From: Dolomedes plantarius
Lineage: Eukaryota; Arthropoda; Arachnida; Araneae; Dolomedidae
Reading direction: 5' to 3'
Assembly (NCBI GenBank): GCA_907164885.2
Contig: OU015490.1
Span: forward strand, 100,088,257-100,152,256
DNA: 64,000 nucleotides
Shown here: one piece after another, positions 10,353 through 25,866 of the stretch
Position numbering within the stretch: position 1 is the stretch's first letter
Layout of the letters: each line of letters opens with the position of its first letter
The notes under the pieces: model-generated
What the model was told of the DNA's origin: nothing
What the model saw: only the letters and a program-made list of their open reading frames with translations
Database searches by the model: none
Made by a program: the position numbers and the translations under genes

Positions 10353-11113
10353 CGACATAAAAATGAAAATAATTCAAAAATAGAATAGTTTAAAAAAGAA
10401 AAAGAAATGTACTGAAAGTAACAGTAGAAAATATTTAAGAGTTTATTATTATAGTTTCAAGCGTCTTCAAATTGTATTTAAAGACAAGAGTAGTGACCAT
10501 TAGAAGTTTCTGCGCTTAACAACGCATACTACCTTTTAGAGACCTGTTTTTAAATCACTTTTTACAACGTACTAGACTCAAGTCTTTGCAACATGTACAT
10601 GAGCTACGTCCCGAGGTTTTGTTCAGTTAAATATCTCTGTTTGATAATTTACTTACTTTACTTGAATTTCTTGTAGTAAAATTATAGCTTGCCTTTTTCA
10701 GTTTATACGTAGGTTTGTACAAGTATACATGCTTATATATATGTTATAAAAACACTTATACATGATATAACTTTAAATAAGCATTAAAAGTTTACCAGAT
10801 AGTAATTCTTATGCAATAGAAAAATTCTTGTCTGATATAATTGCCAAATCCTTTGATAAAAAAGATTAAAATAAAAAAATTGACCTTCTATTCTTTTTTC
10901 ACCTTAACTTTCGCGCGCTATAGAAAATATTGTGTACTCAGTTGTTTACTGAAATAAGAATTTTTATTTATGCTGAACTGAATGAAATTGAAAATCTCTT
11001 TCAAAAGGAATTTTGTCAGCAATGTTTTATGTAGTTCCTGAACATGCATGTAGATGGCGCCAGTGGTACATTAATTAGATTATACTGGAATTCAATCCGA
11101 AACTGCTACCCCT
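10353..11113. other. AT-rich intergenic sequence with no gene seen
   Basis: No open frame, RNA gene or repeat pair was recognised. Confidence 0.5.
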
Positions 11114-11536
11114 GGGTCTGCTGTGCACTAACTTTACTAGATTCGCTTACCTCTGTGTTAAACTAAGGAGAAAATGTGTCTAAGGATTGCGGACTTGGAT
11201 TTCAAGATTTTTTAAAAAATTGTACTCCGTAATAGAGAAAGAAATTTTACAACTTGAGGTATTTTTCGGTTTTTCTTTTAAAATGCAAATAATATTTTAA
11301 AATTTAAATAATTCGGGGAAAATATCTGGTGTAGTGTGTTTTATACTCTCCAAAATTCCTGTGGTGGACAAAACTTGTAAACGGAGTCCTGCTGCAAGGT
11401 GCAAGAAAAGTTCAGGCCTGATAATACCATTTTTTTTCTTTGATTATCTGCATTTATGTGGCTGTAAAGAATAGACAAAATTTCCCCATAGGTTAACATT
11501 GAGGTGAGCGAATCCAATAGGGTTAGTACATAGCAT
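11114..11536 (+). mobile_element. Palindromic MITE (GGCTGCTG family), copy B
   Basis: Both terminal repeats are present (TCTGCTGTGCACTAAC at the left; GAATCCAATAGGGTTAGTACA at the right), about 420 bp apart. It has the same orientation as copy D at 25444. The flanking TTAA has decayed. Confidence 0.8.
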
Positions 11537-13284
11537 TGATAAGAAAGTCAGTTCTAATTTAATTTGGGGGCTGTAACCTGGAAATTTTCGGATAGAAAAT
11601 TCATTCCCAAGTGACTTTAGGAACTGACTTTTGCTTTGAAAATTTTAAAACATCGAGGTGAATTCAAAATAATGGAAAAAATTTTGCATCGAGGTGAAAC
11701 AATTTATTCAGAAAGAATGTAATATAAAAAAAATGCAAAAACAAAATTTTAAACAATCTTAAATCATATGAAAAAATTCATTTATGTAAGCAATTTTTTT
11801 TCTTTTTTCTTTTCTTTAATAAATATTTTTTATGGGGAGGATTTTACACTCTGTTCTTTCACGTTCCTTTAAAAAATTAACAGTAATTATTAAAATTACT
11901 AGAAAGCTGAAAAAGTATATATAATTTATTACGAATGTAAATTTTCAGGAAATTAGGCATATTTTGCATTATTTTGGAAGTTTTTCTTCTTCGCAAATAA
12001 CGTAAAATAATGTATTTCTACTTACTAGTTGATTTTTATCAGTTTGCGGTCAACTAAATTCACATATCAAACTGCATATATTTAAAGCATGTTATTTAAA
12101 ACAGAAGTTTGCAACAAGACACAAATGTAGCTTTGTTTTTAAAGAATTTCAAAATCACAAATATTTTTAACACGTTATTTAAAGATTTTGGTCCATCAAT
12201 AGCTTTGTGGCTTGTGGCAACATAAGTGCATCTTAATTCATGTTATAAAGAGATAGTTGTACTTTAGAATAACTCTTTTGACCGTCTATAATTTGTTTTC
12301 GGGCAATCATTTCGGATTGGCCGATTCCCCTACATGTACATCTCAAGTGATCATTTGGACGTGTCTTCTGCATTACTTAATTTTAATTGTAAAGTTCAAA
12401 AGTATTAGAGATCTAATGGCTTGCCGGCCAATAGATTGCCATTTGCAAAATTAACTTTAATAGACTTATTTAATAGTTAGCTTTTATCAATCGGCTTTAT
12501 AAGTTGAGCAAACTAATGTCGACCCATATTTTTCAATTATGGATCATTAAAAAATAGATCTTTAAGTGCAATGACCGTGTTTTTAACACCGATATACTAT
12601 AGTTATCGCTTTGACAGATTTGAGTTTCTGGTTTTTTCAAGTTCGCGAAAATTTTAAATAAAAAGGAATAACATAAAAATGCCCTGGTGACGTTTAACAG
12701 AGAGAGAAAAAAAATAATCAAATATTGCAACATGCTGAGTGACCTTTTAACAAAAAAAGGGGAAAGAAATAATCAAGTATTGCAAGAATGCCTTGCTAAC
12801 GTCTCACAGAGAAATCAAGTATTGCAGCAATGCCATGATGCCTTTTCACAGAGAAAGTAAAATAATAACACCTTGGCATGTATATTTAAAACTTCGAACC
12901 TTTTCTTTTATAGTTTTATTTTAAAGTCTTCTTATTTTAGTTTACTTTTTCATAAATAATTTTAATAATGTATTGATAGACGCCAATAATTTAACGTCCT
13001 GTAAAAAATGAACTATGGAAAATTTTATCGAATTAAACACTTAGGGCTTTTAACTAAAGGTATAGTCTGCCTACGCAAACTTGTTGATAGAGATCATGAG
13101 TGAAAGTGAATGTTTTCTTTATAGCTGTTTACAGTTTATAAAGCGTCTACCGCCTTAAAACAGAATTCAGAATATGCATTTCCTGATCTGTGGTCTGAGA
13201 AAAAATGAGAAAAAATTCCAGTTGCTTAACTTTGGGTCTGAAGAACTGCGATGCCAACTGAAGCCCCGGCATAAGTGATATCTT
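11537..13284. other. AT-rich intergenic sequence; short degenerate repeats
   Basis: No gene was recognised. Three degenerate repeats of AATCAAGTATTGCA(A/G)...TG-CACAGAGA occur between about 12700 and 12860, suggesting a decayed short tandem array. Confidence 0.4.
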
Positions 13285-14076
13285 CAGGGCCCGATTCTGA
13301 ATGCTGGAGGCCCCTGGGCAAATGCTATTTGGAGCCCCCCCCCCTTACGAACATTTATAAAAATAAGAACTATCCATGAACTATACTGTTAGGCCGTCTG
13401 CACACGGAGCAACTCAAAAGAAACTGATAACTGACTCAAATCACAAACCAGTCCGTGATGAGTCGCAACCTATGTAATTGAATGGAGCCACGCACACGAC
13501 GCAACTGGTTACAAACCCGGGTTTGTAACCGACTGGTTTGTCTAATTCTATAATGTAACCAGTTGCGTCGTGTGCGTGGCTCCATTCAATTACATAGGTT
13601 GCGACTCATCACGGGCTGGTTTGTGATTTGAGTCAGTTATCAGTTTCTTTTGAGTTGCTTCGTGTGCAGACGGGCTTAGAAGTACTACACCAAGCATCTG
13701 AGGAAAAGTTGTTAAAAATGAGGATTAAAAAAAATCGTGTTTGATTTAAATTTTGATTCAAATAACAATTTAAACCAAACAACCCTGCATATGAGTCCTA
13801 TATTTGCTATTACAGTGCATGACTGATAAGATGAAGCATTCATAAACATGTTTCACATCAAATTGAAAACGCCTTTCGCCTTCTGCTGTAGTCTGATACA
13901 ACCTGATGGTTTAACATTTTCCCTAATGCAGAAAGCAAGATTAAAAACTTTCACTTATCTGGCACCCGATCTATTTTCATGTTGCCAAACATGTTAAAGA
14001 GGACAGTTTTGGGGGCCCCTAGCATCAGGGGGCCCTGGGCAAAGTCCCGATTTACCCATGCGATAAAGAGGCCCTG
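13285..14076. mobile_element. hAT-type MITE with 8-bp target duplication (one mismatch)
   Basis: The ends are CAGGGCCCGATT and the inverse GAGGCCCTG. The flanks are GATATCTT (13277-13284) and GATAACTT (14077-14084). Subterminal GGCCCCTGGGCAAA and GGGCCCTGGGCAAAG repeats lie inside both ends. It is interrupted by the Harbinger-like element at 13392-13675. No coding remains. Confidence 0.75.
13392..13675. mobile_element. Harbinger-like MITE, 284-bp near-perfect palindrome
   Basis: TTA lies on both sides (13389-13391 and 13676-13678), the 3-bp target typical of PIF/Harbinger elements. The two arms, each about 135 bp, mirror one another almost throughout, from GGCCGTCTGCACACG to the inverse CGTGTGCAGACGGGC. 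Only a short centre (about GACTGGTTTGTCTAATTC) is unpaired. No coding is present. It is inserted into the hAT MITE at 13285-14076. Confidence 0.88.
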
Positions 14077-14233
14077 GATAACTTCTATAACTAGTGAAGT
14101 TCACATACGAAAAATGTAAGGAACTTTTTCTGCAACAGTTATTTGTCCTTACGGGAAATTGCCTAAAAGAAAATCTGCAAAATCTTGCATCTATGTATTT
14201 ATTTAAAGCATAATGTTTTTATTTTGAGCTTAA

Positions 14234-14924
14234 GGGTATCCAGGACACAAAATTGTTCGAATTTTCGAAAAATATTTTATTGCATTAAATTTTTTTTCTT
14301 TTACGCTTAAAATGACGTTTAAATCATGTTTCTATCTTAATTAGAACAGGATAAATTATTATTATTTTTTTTTTCAACATTCTAATAGTAGCCAATCGTT
14401 GTTTAAACCTGTAAATGCGTTTTTCCGCATGATGTTTTTTTTTTCCCCATTTCTCGCCTTTAAATTGTTATAAGTCAAGAACCGTTAAAGATAAATGGTT
14501 GAAACTTGGAACATGTCTCTTTCAACTATTTTACTTTAATTCTGATTCAGCAAATTTGAAAAAAATATTTACTTTTGAAAATATGATATTTTAAAAATAA
14601 GTTACATAATTTTTTTTGTAATTTTTAATCTAAATATTTTTAATTTCTTATTTCAAAAAATGACTGAATCAAAATTGAAACTTATATATTTCTGTTTAAT
14701 TAAATGAAAAAAATTGAAATTCGACAGATAATATTTCGAGTTATAAAGATTTTAAATTACCTCACTTTTATCAAAAATTTTAAATTTTCAAATTTTTAAA
14801 AAAATTTTTGAGAAATTTAAAGATAAGATTTTGTTTACAAATTATATGGTTGACCATCACAAAAAAAATTCAAAATTTTAACTCAATAAATAATTTTTTT
14901 TTCTTAAATGTGTCACCCACCCCC
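14234..14924. mobile_element. TTAA-flanked MITE, GGGTATCCAGG type
   Basis: TTAA lies on both sides (14230-14233 and 14925-14928). The ends GGGTATCCAGGACACAAA and the inverse of TGTGTCACCCACCCCC are only partly alike. The interior is AT-rich and non-coding. Confidence 0.55.
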
Positions 14925-15003
14925 TTAAGTGAAAATGCTTTATAGAAAAGCTATAAAATCTTACACATATTTATTTAAAGTCATTCTTAAAAGGTAGTTA
15001 TTA

Positions 15004-15936
<933 letters not shown>

Positions 15937-16496
15937 TTAATCAATTTGAATAATCAGCTTTGAAATTTTCAATTATATAAAATTACCTTTAAACAGTATA
16001 TGTTTGATTTCTTATGAAGATATATAGTTCTCTTTTAGCAATAAAATTTTATATATGAGTTATTTGAATTCTTTCTATAAAACTTTTAATTAATATTTCT
16101 TAAAAATTCATTATATTGTAACAATTTAAGAATTAACTCAGCAAAAATTGGTTGTGTGAAAATTCCATGTACATTCAAAATAAATTAAAACTGTCCCGTG
16201 TACATTCCTTAAATGCAAAATAATTTTCTACAAATGCTATCTCATTTAAAAAACACAATACTCGTTTAATTAATAGATGCTTTTTGTTTTATTTGGAGGA
16301 AAAGAAAAATAAATAATTTTGATGTTATTTATTCAGAATGCTTTCAGAATAAACAATAAATAATAGTCCAAATGATTGACTATTATTAATCATTTATTTT
16401 GATTATAATTAATAAATGTCAAAGATTTATTTTTATCAAAATAATAAATAATTGACTATTTATTTTTATAAATATGACTATTTATTTTTATAAATA
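15937..16496. other. AT-rich sequence with short direct repeats
   Basis: No gene was recognised. TGACTATTTATTTTTATAAATA is repeated in tandem at about 16453-16497. Confidence 0.5.
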
Positions 16497-16514
16497 TATA
16501 TATATATATATATT

Positions 16515-16663
16515 CAGTGCTAGATTTCTAGGAATAGGGGTGCCGGATCAGTAACCTTCCGGGATATGTGTGTGGGGGGGGGATTCCAAATTATTGATAA
16601 AGAGAGGTACCTAAGGAGAGGTACCGGAACGCCGTTACGGCGCGTTCCGCCTTAAATCTAGCC

Positions 16664-16666
<3 letters not shown>
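16515..16666. mobile_element. 152-bp hAT-like MITE inside a (TA)n tract
   Basis: The termini CAGTGCTAGATTT and the inverse of AAATCTAGCCCTG are typical of hAT elements. TATATATT and TATATATA flank it, so a target duplication cannot be told from the TA repeat. It contains duplicated GAGAGGTACC and a GC-rich GGCGCGTTCCGCC end. Confidence 0.7.
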
Positions 16667-16905
<239 letters not shown>

Positions 16906-17735
16906 CCTCAAGTATCTTTTCTAATCTTCTTTTCAAATACTATCTTCGGGTAGGAACAAACTATAGTTCTTTAATTTAATAAAATGTGTAGGTAGTTTAT
17001 ATTTTTTAAGTATTTGTTATTGAAAATATGTTAGCTGAATAACATGAAATACACAAGAACAGAAAAGTTATGAGAAAAAATGTTTTATTCACAATACTGC
17101 TTTCATATTTACAGTGACAGATTGCCATTGGGAGATTTACTATGTACAAAATCACTTTCATTTGCTGGCGAAGTAATGCACACAATTTATGACTACAAAA
17201 TGGACGTTCTTGCTCTAAGCAACAGGCTATACAATCAAGAATATATATACATTTTTTCTGTAGTATAAAAATAGATTTTAAAAATCTCATGTCTTTGTAA
17301 ATGCTTATAAAATTATACATGATCATGCAAAACAAAATGAAATACGTATAACAATTTTTATATGAAATTACAAAATGACAGCAAGTTTTTATAATAATTT
17401 ATACAAGAAACCCGTAGTTTTATGCAGTTTGAAAAAACTGTTGTTTGCTTGGTAAATGACTTTCAGTTAATATATATCATATAAAAATATATAAAACTTT
17501 CTCTATTCCGACATACAATATAATACTGAACCCTTTACAGAAGAAGAAAATAATTGAATATATTTGTAATTAATTACATTTCTTAAGGCATAGTATTTGG
17601 TAATTTATAATAAATCAAATTTCCTCTCATGCTCTGTTCAAGAACTATCGATGTATGAACTCTATACTTTTCAGGATCCTTCTTTTAAAGTAATATTCAT
17701 TTAGATGTAGCTTTTACTTGATGAAATGCCAGTTC
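16906..17735. other. AT-rich intergenic sequence with no gene seen
   Basis: The open frame on the minus strand at 17006-17335 shows no domain, so I do not call it a gene. Confidence 0.45.
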
Positions 17736-17738
17736 AGA

Positions 17739-17781
<43 letters not shown>

Positions 17782-17790
17782 TGTGTGTAT
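17736..17790. repeat. (AT)n(GT)n microsatellite
   Basis: A short AT run is followed by about 13 GT units. Confidence 0.95.
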
Positions 17791-17939
17791 TTGCTTTGGC
17801 TTCTGGTATATGTATGTTTTAATTTTTTATAATTTTCTTTTGTCATAGGAAAGTACTGAGATCTGTGCCTTACATTGAAGTAATTTATATTAAACTACAA
17901 TACTTTATTTTTTCTAATAGTTAAAACATTTTACTTTCT

Positions 17940-17965
17940 CATATACATATATATATATATATATA

Positions 17966-18045
<80 letters not shown>

Positions 18046-18097
18046 ATATATATACACATATATGCATATACATATATACATATATATATACATATAC

Positions 18098-18144
<47 letters not shown>

Positions 18145-18171
18145 CATATATATATATACATATATATATAT

Positions 18172-18222
<51 letters not shown>

Positions 18223-18248
18223 CATATATATATACTTGTATATATATA
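17940..18248. repeat. (TA)n array with ATACAT interruptions
   Basis: A TA repeat with CATATA and ATTAAT interruptions. Its Ile-Tyr open frames are artefacts. Confidence 0.95.
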
Positions 18249-18974
18249 ACCTTACTGTATATATAGGCGATGTATCGTACACACCCATCAGTTCGGCAGG
18301 GACCAAAAAGTTGATAAAATTGAACCTTAAAGGAGTAAGCTGGTAAACATCCTTCTAGGAAAATGAATAAAGAAATATTTTAAGATACCCCCGTCAGCAC
18401 AAACCCCACTTCATGAAACTGCGACAGGTCACTGAATTTCAATGGGCGCCCAGAAAAATTTTTCTGCACTCACTTGTTTCCAGGGAAAGACTATTTCCGG
18501 TCCAAACGATTGTCGTCGTCACTTCCGGTGGGTAGTTTCCCCATTCACGCAACTTCTTCCCCCCCCCCCCTCCCCTGTGTGCGTGTGTGTGTGTGTAATT
18601 TTTTTTTTTTTTTTATGTTTTGAGTGAATCTTTCTTCCAGCGACTGTCAGCAAGATGATACGGTGTCGTCTCGGCTAAAAAGATGTGGATGACAGTGGTG
18701 AAAGGAGTACGGGTGGACTCAACAAAAGTCCTGTCAATTACAGTTACGCGGTTTAAAGGATCGAGGAGAGCGTAAAAAAACGAACATTCGCCGCACAGGG
18801 TGCCTTTTATAAGGGGTGTGACAGCACCTAGGTATAAAATTTTGCCATTCAGATTATACATGCAGAGAAATTAGAAACATGAGAGTCCTTTATGTCGCAG
18901 TATCCTTGTGAATCCTTTTTTCCCCTCCCTCGTCCGATGGAGGATCCTGTGGGAAAATGATGGAGTTCTTGGCG
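18249..18974. other. Unique sequence richer in GC than its surroundings; no gene seen
   Basis: It includes poly-C (18558-18570), (GT)n (18577-18595) and poly-T (18600-18614). It lies 3.4-4.1 kb downstream of the neurogenin stop codon. A conserved regulatory element or an unrecognised exon is possible, but no splice-flanked reading frame stood out. Confidence 0.3.
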
Positions 18975-19855
18975 TAAATCGAGAATATGATCTTATCGGA
19001 AAGCTCGCGGTCCAAATCATGCTAATTATGCTGAGAACATGTCCCTTTTTTTGCCAGCTGTACAGGTGAAATAGGTATTTTGTAAAGCTACAATTACTTT
19101 TTTATGAGAAAATTGTGATATAAATCAAGAATAGGATCTTATCGGAAAGCTCTTGGTCCAAATCATGCTAATTATCTTGACATGTCCTTTTTTTTTTAGA
19201 TATACATGTGAAATTGCTATTTTATACCGAGAGCATGTGACTTCATGTGAAATCGACATTTAGTAAAGCTACAGTTACTTTTTGTATGAGAAAATTGTGA
19301 TATAAATGAAGAATATGGTCTTGCTCTTGGTTCGGATCGTAAAGCTCTAGGGCGGAAAGCTGTTGGTCGAAATCATGCTAATTATCTTGACATGTCCTTT
19401 TTTTTTAGATATACATGTGAAATTGCTATTTTATACCGAGAGCATGTGACTTCATGTGAAATCGACATTTAGTAAAGCTACAGTTACTTTTTTTTATGAG
19501 AAAATTGTGATATAAATGAAGAATATGGTCTTGCTCTTGGTTCGGATCGTAAATCTCTAAGGCGGAAAGCTGTTGGTCGAAATCATGCTAATTATCCTGA
19601 CATGTCCTTTTTTCAGCTATAGATGTGAAATTGGCATTTAGAAAAGCTACAATTGCTTTTTTTCTATGAGAAAATTGTGATATAAATTAAGAATACGATC
19701 TTATCGGAAAGCCTTCAGTCCAAATCATTCTAATTTTGCTAAGAACATGTCCTTTTTATCAGCTGTACAGGTGAAATTGGCATTTAGAAAAGCTACAATT
19801 GCTTTTTTCTATGAGAAAATTGTGATATAAATCAAAAAATATTATCTAATCGAAT
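18975..19855 (+). repeat. Tandem array with units of about 140 and 210 bp
   Basis: GAGAAAATTGTGATATAAATNAAGAATA-GATCTTATCGGAAAGC-type units recur five to six times. The anchor AATCATGCTAATTAT starts near 19015, 19155, 19370 and 19581, with a variant near 19724. Spacings are thus about 140, 215, 211 and 143 bp. The two longer units carry an extra TTCATGTGAAATCGACATTTAG segment and a CTCTTGGTTCGGATCG segment. Confidence 0.88.
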
Positions 19856-22399
19856 GTAATAAAAAAATTTAGGGAATAAATATTAAGTTTATTCAGAATG
19901 AAATATAAATATTTAACTTTCAAAGGTCTCTTGAAAAAAGAAAAACTTATTTTCATTAGAAGTCATTTATCAGAAAATTCATAGAGAGAGTTTTCGAATA
20001 TATGAATAAAATATGAGGTCATTTCAATTAGTTAATTGAAAAATAATTTCGATTAAAGGTGATTTAAAACTTTGAAATACGTGAAAAATTCCACTCCTAA
20101 GGCAAAATTAAAAAATAAATAAGTTATCACTTATTATCTTCTTTGATATGATTGTCTTACATGAAATATAGGCACTACTGTAAAACGTATCGTAAAATAG
20201 CAGAATAAACCAAAATCAAAGAACATAAGTGGAAAAAAAATAAGTATTAAAACATATCTTAAAATTACTGGCTAAGAATGGATGGACTCTTAAGGCATTT
20301 TCTAAGTTCTTATAGAGCTTAAATATACACTAATAATGTTAACTCATATATATCTAAATATGAATTTTGAATATACAGTGAAACCTCTCTATGGCGGCTA
20401 GTCAATCGCCGTTTTGAGGGGTGGCCGTCGAAAAGAGGTTTCTTCCATAACATTGGCTCTATGGAGTCTAGAAACAGTTCTGAACAAAATATGGCCGTCT
20501 AGAGGGGTGGCTAAAGAAGTTTCACTGTATCTAAATATGAAATTTACAAAAATAAATCATTTCTTTTTTCAACAGGAGCATGTGTTTGTTAAGGAAAGTT
20601 TTAGTTACAAATATATATGACTTATATTTTTATCAGATACATTAAAGCATTTTTAATTATCTTAATTTTAATGTAGATATGTGCCTGTGATTATGAAAGC
20701 AGCCTAAGTCAAGAATCTAATTTGAAAAAAAGAAGAGTTTATCAGTAATTTTATATTGCATTCTTTTATATTATCGTAATCTGAAGCAATCTTTGTCAAA
20801 ATTGACAAATTTGAACAGTCAGAATAAGTTGGCTGTTGCTTCATTACACAGAATTCAGTTCATGTTTAAACTCAAATCTCAAATATCTGGAAATAAAAAA
20901 AATATATGACTTATGCCACTTTCATAATCACCGGCACATATGTGTGTTGCACGTTCACTGGTTTAAACGTTTGAAAGAAACAATCTGTTCTAACAATTAT
21001 TTTCCTTCTTCCCATTTATATTCCGGTATGTTTCAAAGGCTACTTTTTAAAATTCATTTTATGCCTTCATATCTCAATAGGATTATGAATTAAATATTCA
21101 CATTATCTGATAATGATTATCTTGCATGAAATATAGTTACAATTTTAAAACGTATCGTAAAATACCAGAATAAACCAAAACCAAATCAACATAAGTGGGA
21201 AAAAAATAAGTAACCGCTAAATATGTAATCCTGAAATGGAAGCAAATAAATTTTAATATTATTTCTAAAAAATAGGTCAAAATACATGTAAGTTCAAATT
21301 TTTGGTAGATATCATATATTCTTTACATTATCAATCAGGAAGATTTAGAATTTACGATAATGCTAGATTTCTAATTAAACGCAAATGAAAAGATTAAAAT
21401 CACTAGAGCAGTCTTTCAAAAAATAATTTACCAACAAGTATTCAGTTTTCAATTTTCACAAGTATTCAATTTTCCCCGTATTCATTTTTTTTTTTGCTTG
21501 TTGGAAAAATATAATTTACCAACAGGTATTAAATTTTTATAAAATAAAAAGTAATGATGTTTAATTTGAATTTGCTCCTTTCATTTTTGTTTTTACCGGT
21601 TACTTTTCAAATATAGCAATAAAAAAATTTAAATTAGTTCTTAAAATCTCTAAAAGATATACTGGTATAAAGATATCTTGGTACATCTGTAAAGATATAT
21701 TGGTATTTTAAAAATAACACTAATATCAAGTTTTTCCTACATAGGAATTTAAAAATATGGTGTCTATTTCAAAAATGTTATCAAAAATAGAAAAGCGGAA
21801 AAAACTATGTATAGTAAGAAAATATTTTTAAATGCTTAGCATGATCAGTACATAAACTCTATTATAAGTATTACTATGAAAATGTTCTTCTAGGAAATCT
21901 GACATAAATACTTCCTTCAATAAATAGACATAAAAACGCCATAAACAAAATCTTTAACATAAAAATTTCTTTACAAGTAAATATATTAATATCTTCATTG
22001 ATAAAATTATGTTCATTCATCTCAAGTAAAGCTTTATCAGGCATAAAAATAAAACAGTACTCTTGATATTCAAAGATATTTGATGGCCTGCTCAGTGATA
22101 ACATACCTCCGGCATACAAAGACTGGGAACATAAATAACGTATCAGACTTGTCTTTTGGACGTTTTAACGTTCAATAGTTCGATGATAATTTTCAATGCA
22201 TCTGTAATAAAAATCTTACATCTAAAACCGAATATTTTACTACAGGAATTGAAATTTCCTATTACCTCGGCTAATAAGACTTTGTAACCAGAGGTATATT
22301 TGACAGACCATCTTATAATTCTTTATAAATTTAGATTATCAGTCAAATATTTGGCTAGAGAGTGGCAAAACCAGTCAGTACCTAGTCTCAAAGCGAACA
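19856..22399. other. AT-rich sequence downstream of neurogenin, including its 3' UTR of unknown length
   Basis: Apart from the MITE at 20376-20527, no gene or repeat pair was recognised. About 60 bp near 20160-20230 (TACATGAAATATAG...AACGTATCGTAAAATA-CAGAATAAACCAAAA) recurs near 21120-21190 as a diverged direct repeat. I could not choose a polyadenylation site for neurogenin. Confidence 0.4.
20376..20527. mobile_element. 152-bp pogo-like MITE at TA
   Basis: CAGTGAAACCTCTCTATGGCGG at the left and an inverse ending GTTTCACTG at the right, with TA on both sides (20374-20375, 20528-20529). Inside are GAGGGGTGGC repeats. The flanks also share TATCTAAATATGAA (20350 and 20528), which may be chance or an older duplication. 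Confidence 0.75.
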
Positions 22400-23215
22400 T
22401 CACAAAGTTTCGTACTGTGCGAAACTATTGCTGCACTCCGAACCTGAACAGGAGGAATCTGAATAGTCTGTTGATGTAAACGACATCTGGGCAGAGGAAG
22501 AACTGACCGGATGGGGGGACCCTACCGATGACCATGCTGGACTTGGAGGCACGATGGGGGGAGAGCAATACCCGTACAGAGGTGGAGCCTGGACTTGATC
22601 GTTAGACACCGTTCCATTAGATTGTCCATCGTCTGCGGAATTTGGTTTAATGCCCTTGGATTCGAACATTTTAAGTGTCTCTGACAAAGCCCAAATGTAG
22701 TTGTGGGCAAACCTGAGCGTTTCAATTTTCGTTAATTTCGTCTCATCAGGAAGGGTTGGTAACACGCACCTCAGTTTGTCTAAGGCGGAGTTGAGGTTGT
22801 GCATGCGGTTGCGTTCCCTGTCGTTAGCCTTCAGGCGTCTGGTTTTTTTAATTTTGATGACTGCGACTGGATTTTTCACCCGGGTTCTCGACTTGGTGTA
22901 CCTTTTCTTCTTAGATTTGTCCTTCTTGTCCTCCGCTTCCACCTGGACCAGGACATCGTCTTTGTCCATGATGCTGTCCTCGCTTTGGACCATGGGGGAT
23001 AGAGAATAGTCCGTGCTTGTGTCTTGTGAGCGATGTTTCCAGGAGGAATCGGATTTTGGTTGAGTCGTAGGAGTAGTGTTGGGTACGCCTGGACCGGTCA
23101 GGAAAGGTCTTCTGATGTTTGGCGGACTAGTGGTTTGCATCTGAGAAGTCTGAAGGCGGAGCAGTATTCCCTCAGCGGATGAAGGATTGGGAGAGCGCAA
23201 CGTCTCCGCTGTCAT
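22400..23215 (-). CDS. Neurogenin-family bHLH transcription factor, 271 residues
   Basis: The bHLH domain spans about residues 126-182: basic region [17 protein letters not shown], then [12 protein letters not shown], then [21 protein letters not shown]. The phrase [16 protein letters not shown] separates neurogenins (Drosophila tap relatives) from NeuroD and atonal proteins. The basic region carries the Glu and Arg residues that contact E-boxes (CANNTG), bound as a heterodimer with an E protein (daughterless type); the family drives neural precursor fate. Residues 95-115 are a Lys/Arg-rich stretch suited to nuclear import. The C-terminus (224-264) is Ser/Pro-rich and may activate transcription. 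The coding region is in one exon, as usual for the family. The ATG at 23213-23215 is the first after a proposed acceptor at 23237. No lesion is seen, so it looks functional. Confidence 0.96.
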   Translation of the reverse strand: MTAETLRSPNPSSAEGILLRLQTSQMQTTSPPNIRRPFLTGPGVPNTTPTTQPKSDSSWKHRSQDTSTDYSLSPMVQSEDSIMDKDDVLVQVEAEDKKDKSKKKRYTKSRTRVKNPVAVIKIKKTRRLKANDRERNRMHNLNSALDKLRCVLPTLPDETKLTKIETLRFAHNYIWALSETLKMFESKGIKPNSADDGQSNGTVSNDQVQAPPLYGYCSPPIVPPSPAWSSVGSPHPVSSSSAQMSFTSTDYSDSSCSGSECSNSFAQYETL

Positions 23216-23245
23216 AGTGTATCACAAGGGAATAAACCTGAAATC
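23216..23245 (-). other. Proposed 3' splice site and 22-nt leader of the neurogenin coding exon
   Basis: On the minus strand TTTTATCGATTTCAG|GTTTATTCCC gives an acceptor with exon start at 23237, 22 nt before the ATG. No ATG lies in that leader. It pairs with the donor at 32418/32417. Confidence 0.5.
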
Positions 23246-25443
<2,198 letters not shown>

Positions 25444-25862
25444 GGCTGCTGCGAACTAACCCTATTGGATTCGCTCACCTCTATGGTAACTTATGGAGAA
25501 AATGTGTCCAAAGACTGCCGATTTGGATTGAAACATTCTTTAAAAAAAAATTGCATTCCGTAATATAGAAAGAAATTTTACACCTTGGGGCAATTTTCGT
25601 TTTTTTAAATGCAAATAATATTTTTTAATTTAAATTATTCGAGGAAAAATGTGGTGTAGTGTGTTTTAAACGCTCATAAATTCCTTTGGGGGAGAAATTT
25701 TATAAAATGAATCCTGTTGCAAGGTGCAGAAAAGTTCAGGCTATCTTAAAATACCATTTTTATTGGATTATCAGCTTTTATGTAGCTGTAAATAGTAGAC
25801 ACATTTTCTCCATAGGTTAATATTGAGGTGAGCGAATCCAATAGGATTAGTACAAAGCAGCC
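25444..25862 (+). mobile_element. Palindromic MITE (GGCTGCTG family), copy D, cleanest copy
   Basis: 419 bp, flanked by TTGA (25440-25443, one change from TTAA) and TTAA (25863-25866). The terminal inverted repeats are about 60 bp: GGCTGCTGCGAACTAACC at the left and the inverse of TAGGATTAGTACAAAGCAGCC at the right. The interior has no coding. Use this copy as the family reference. Confidence 0.9.
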
Positions 25863-25866
25863 TTAA

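Noticed and set aside
17006..17335. 109-codon minus-strand open frame as a gene
   Set aside because: AT-rich, hydrophobic and Cys-scattered with no domain, no splice context and an overlapping open frame on the other strand.
22701..23009. Plus-strand open frames opposite the neurogenin gene
   Set aside because: They are shadows of the bHLH coding region.
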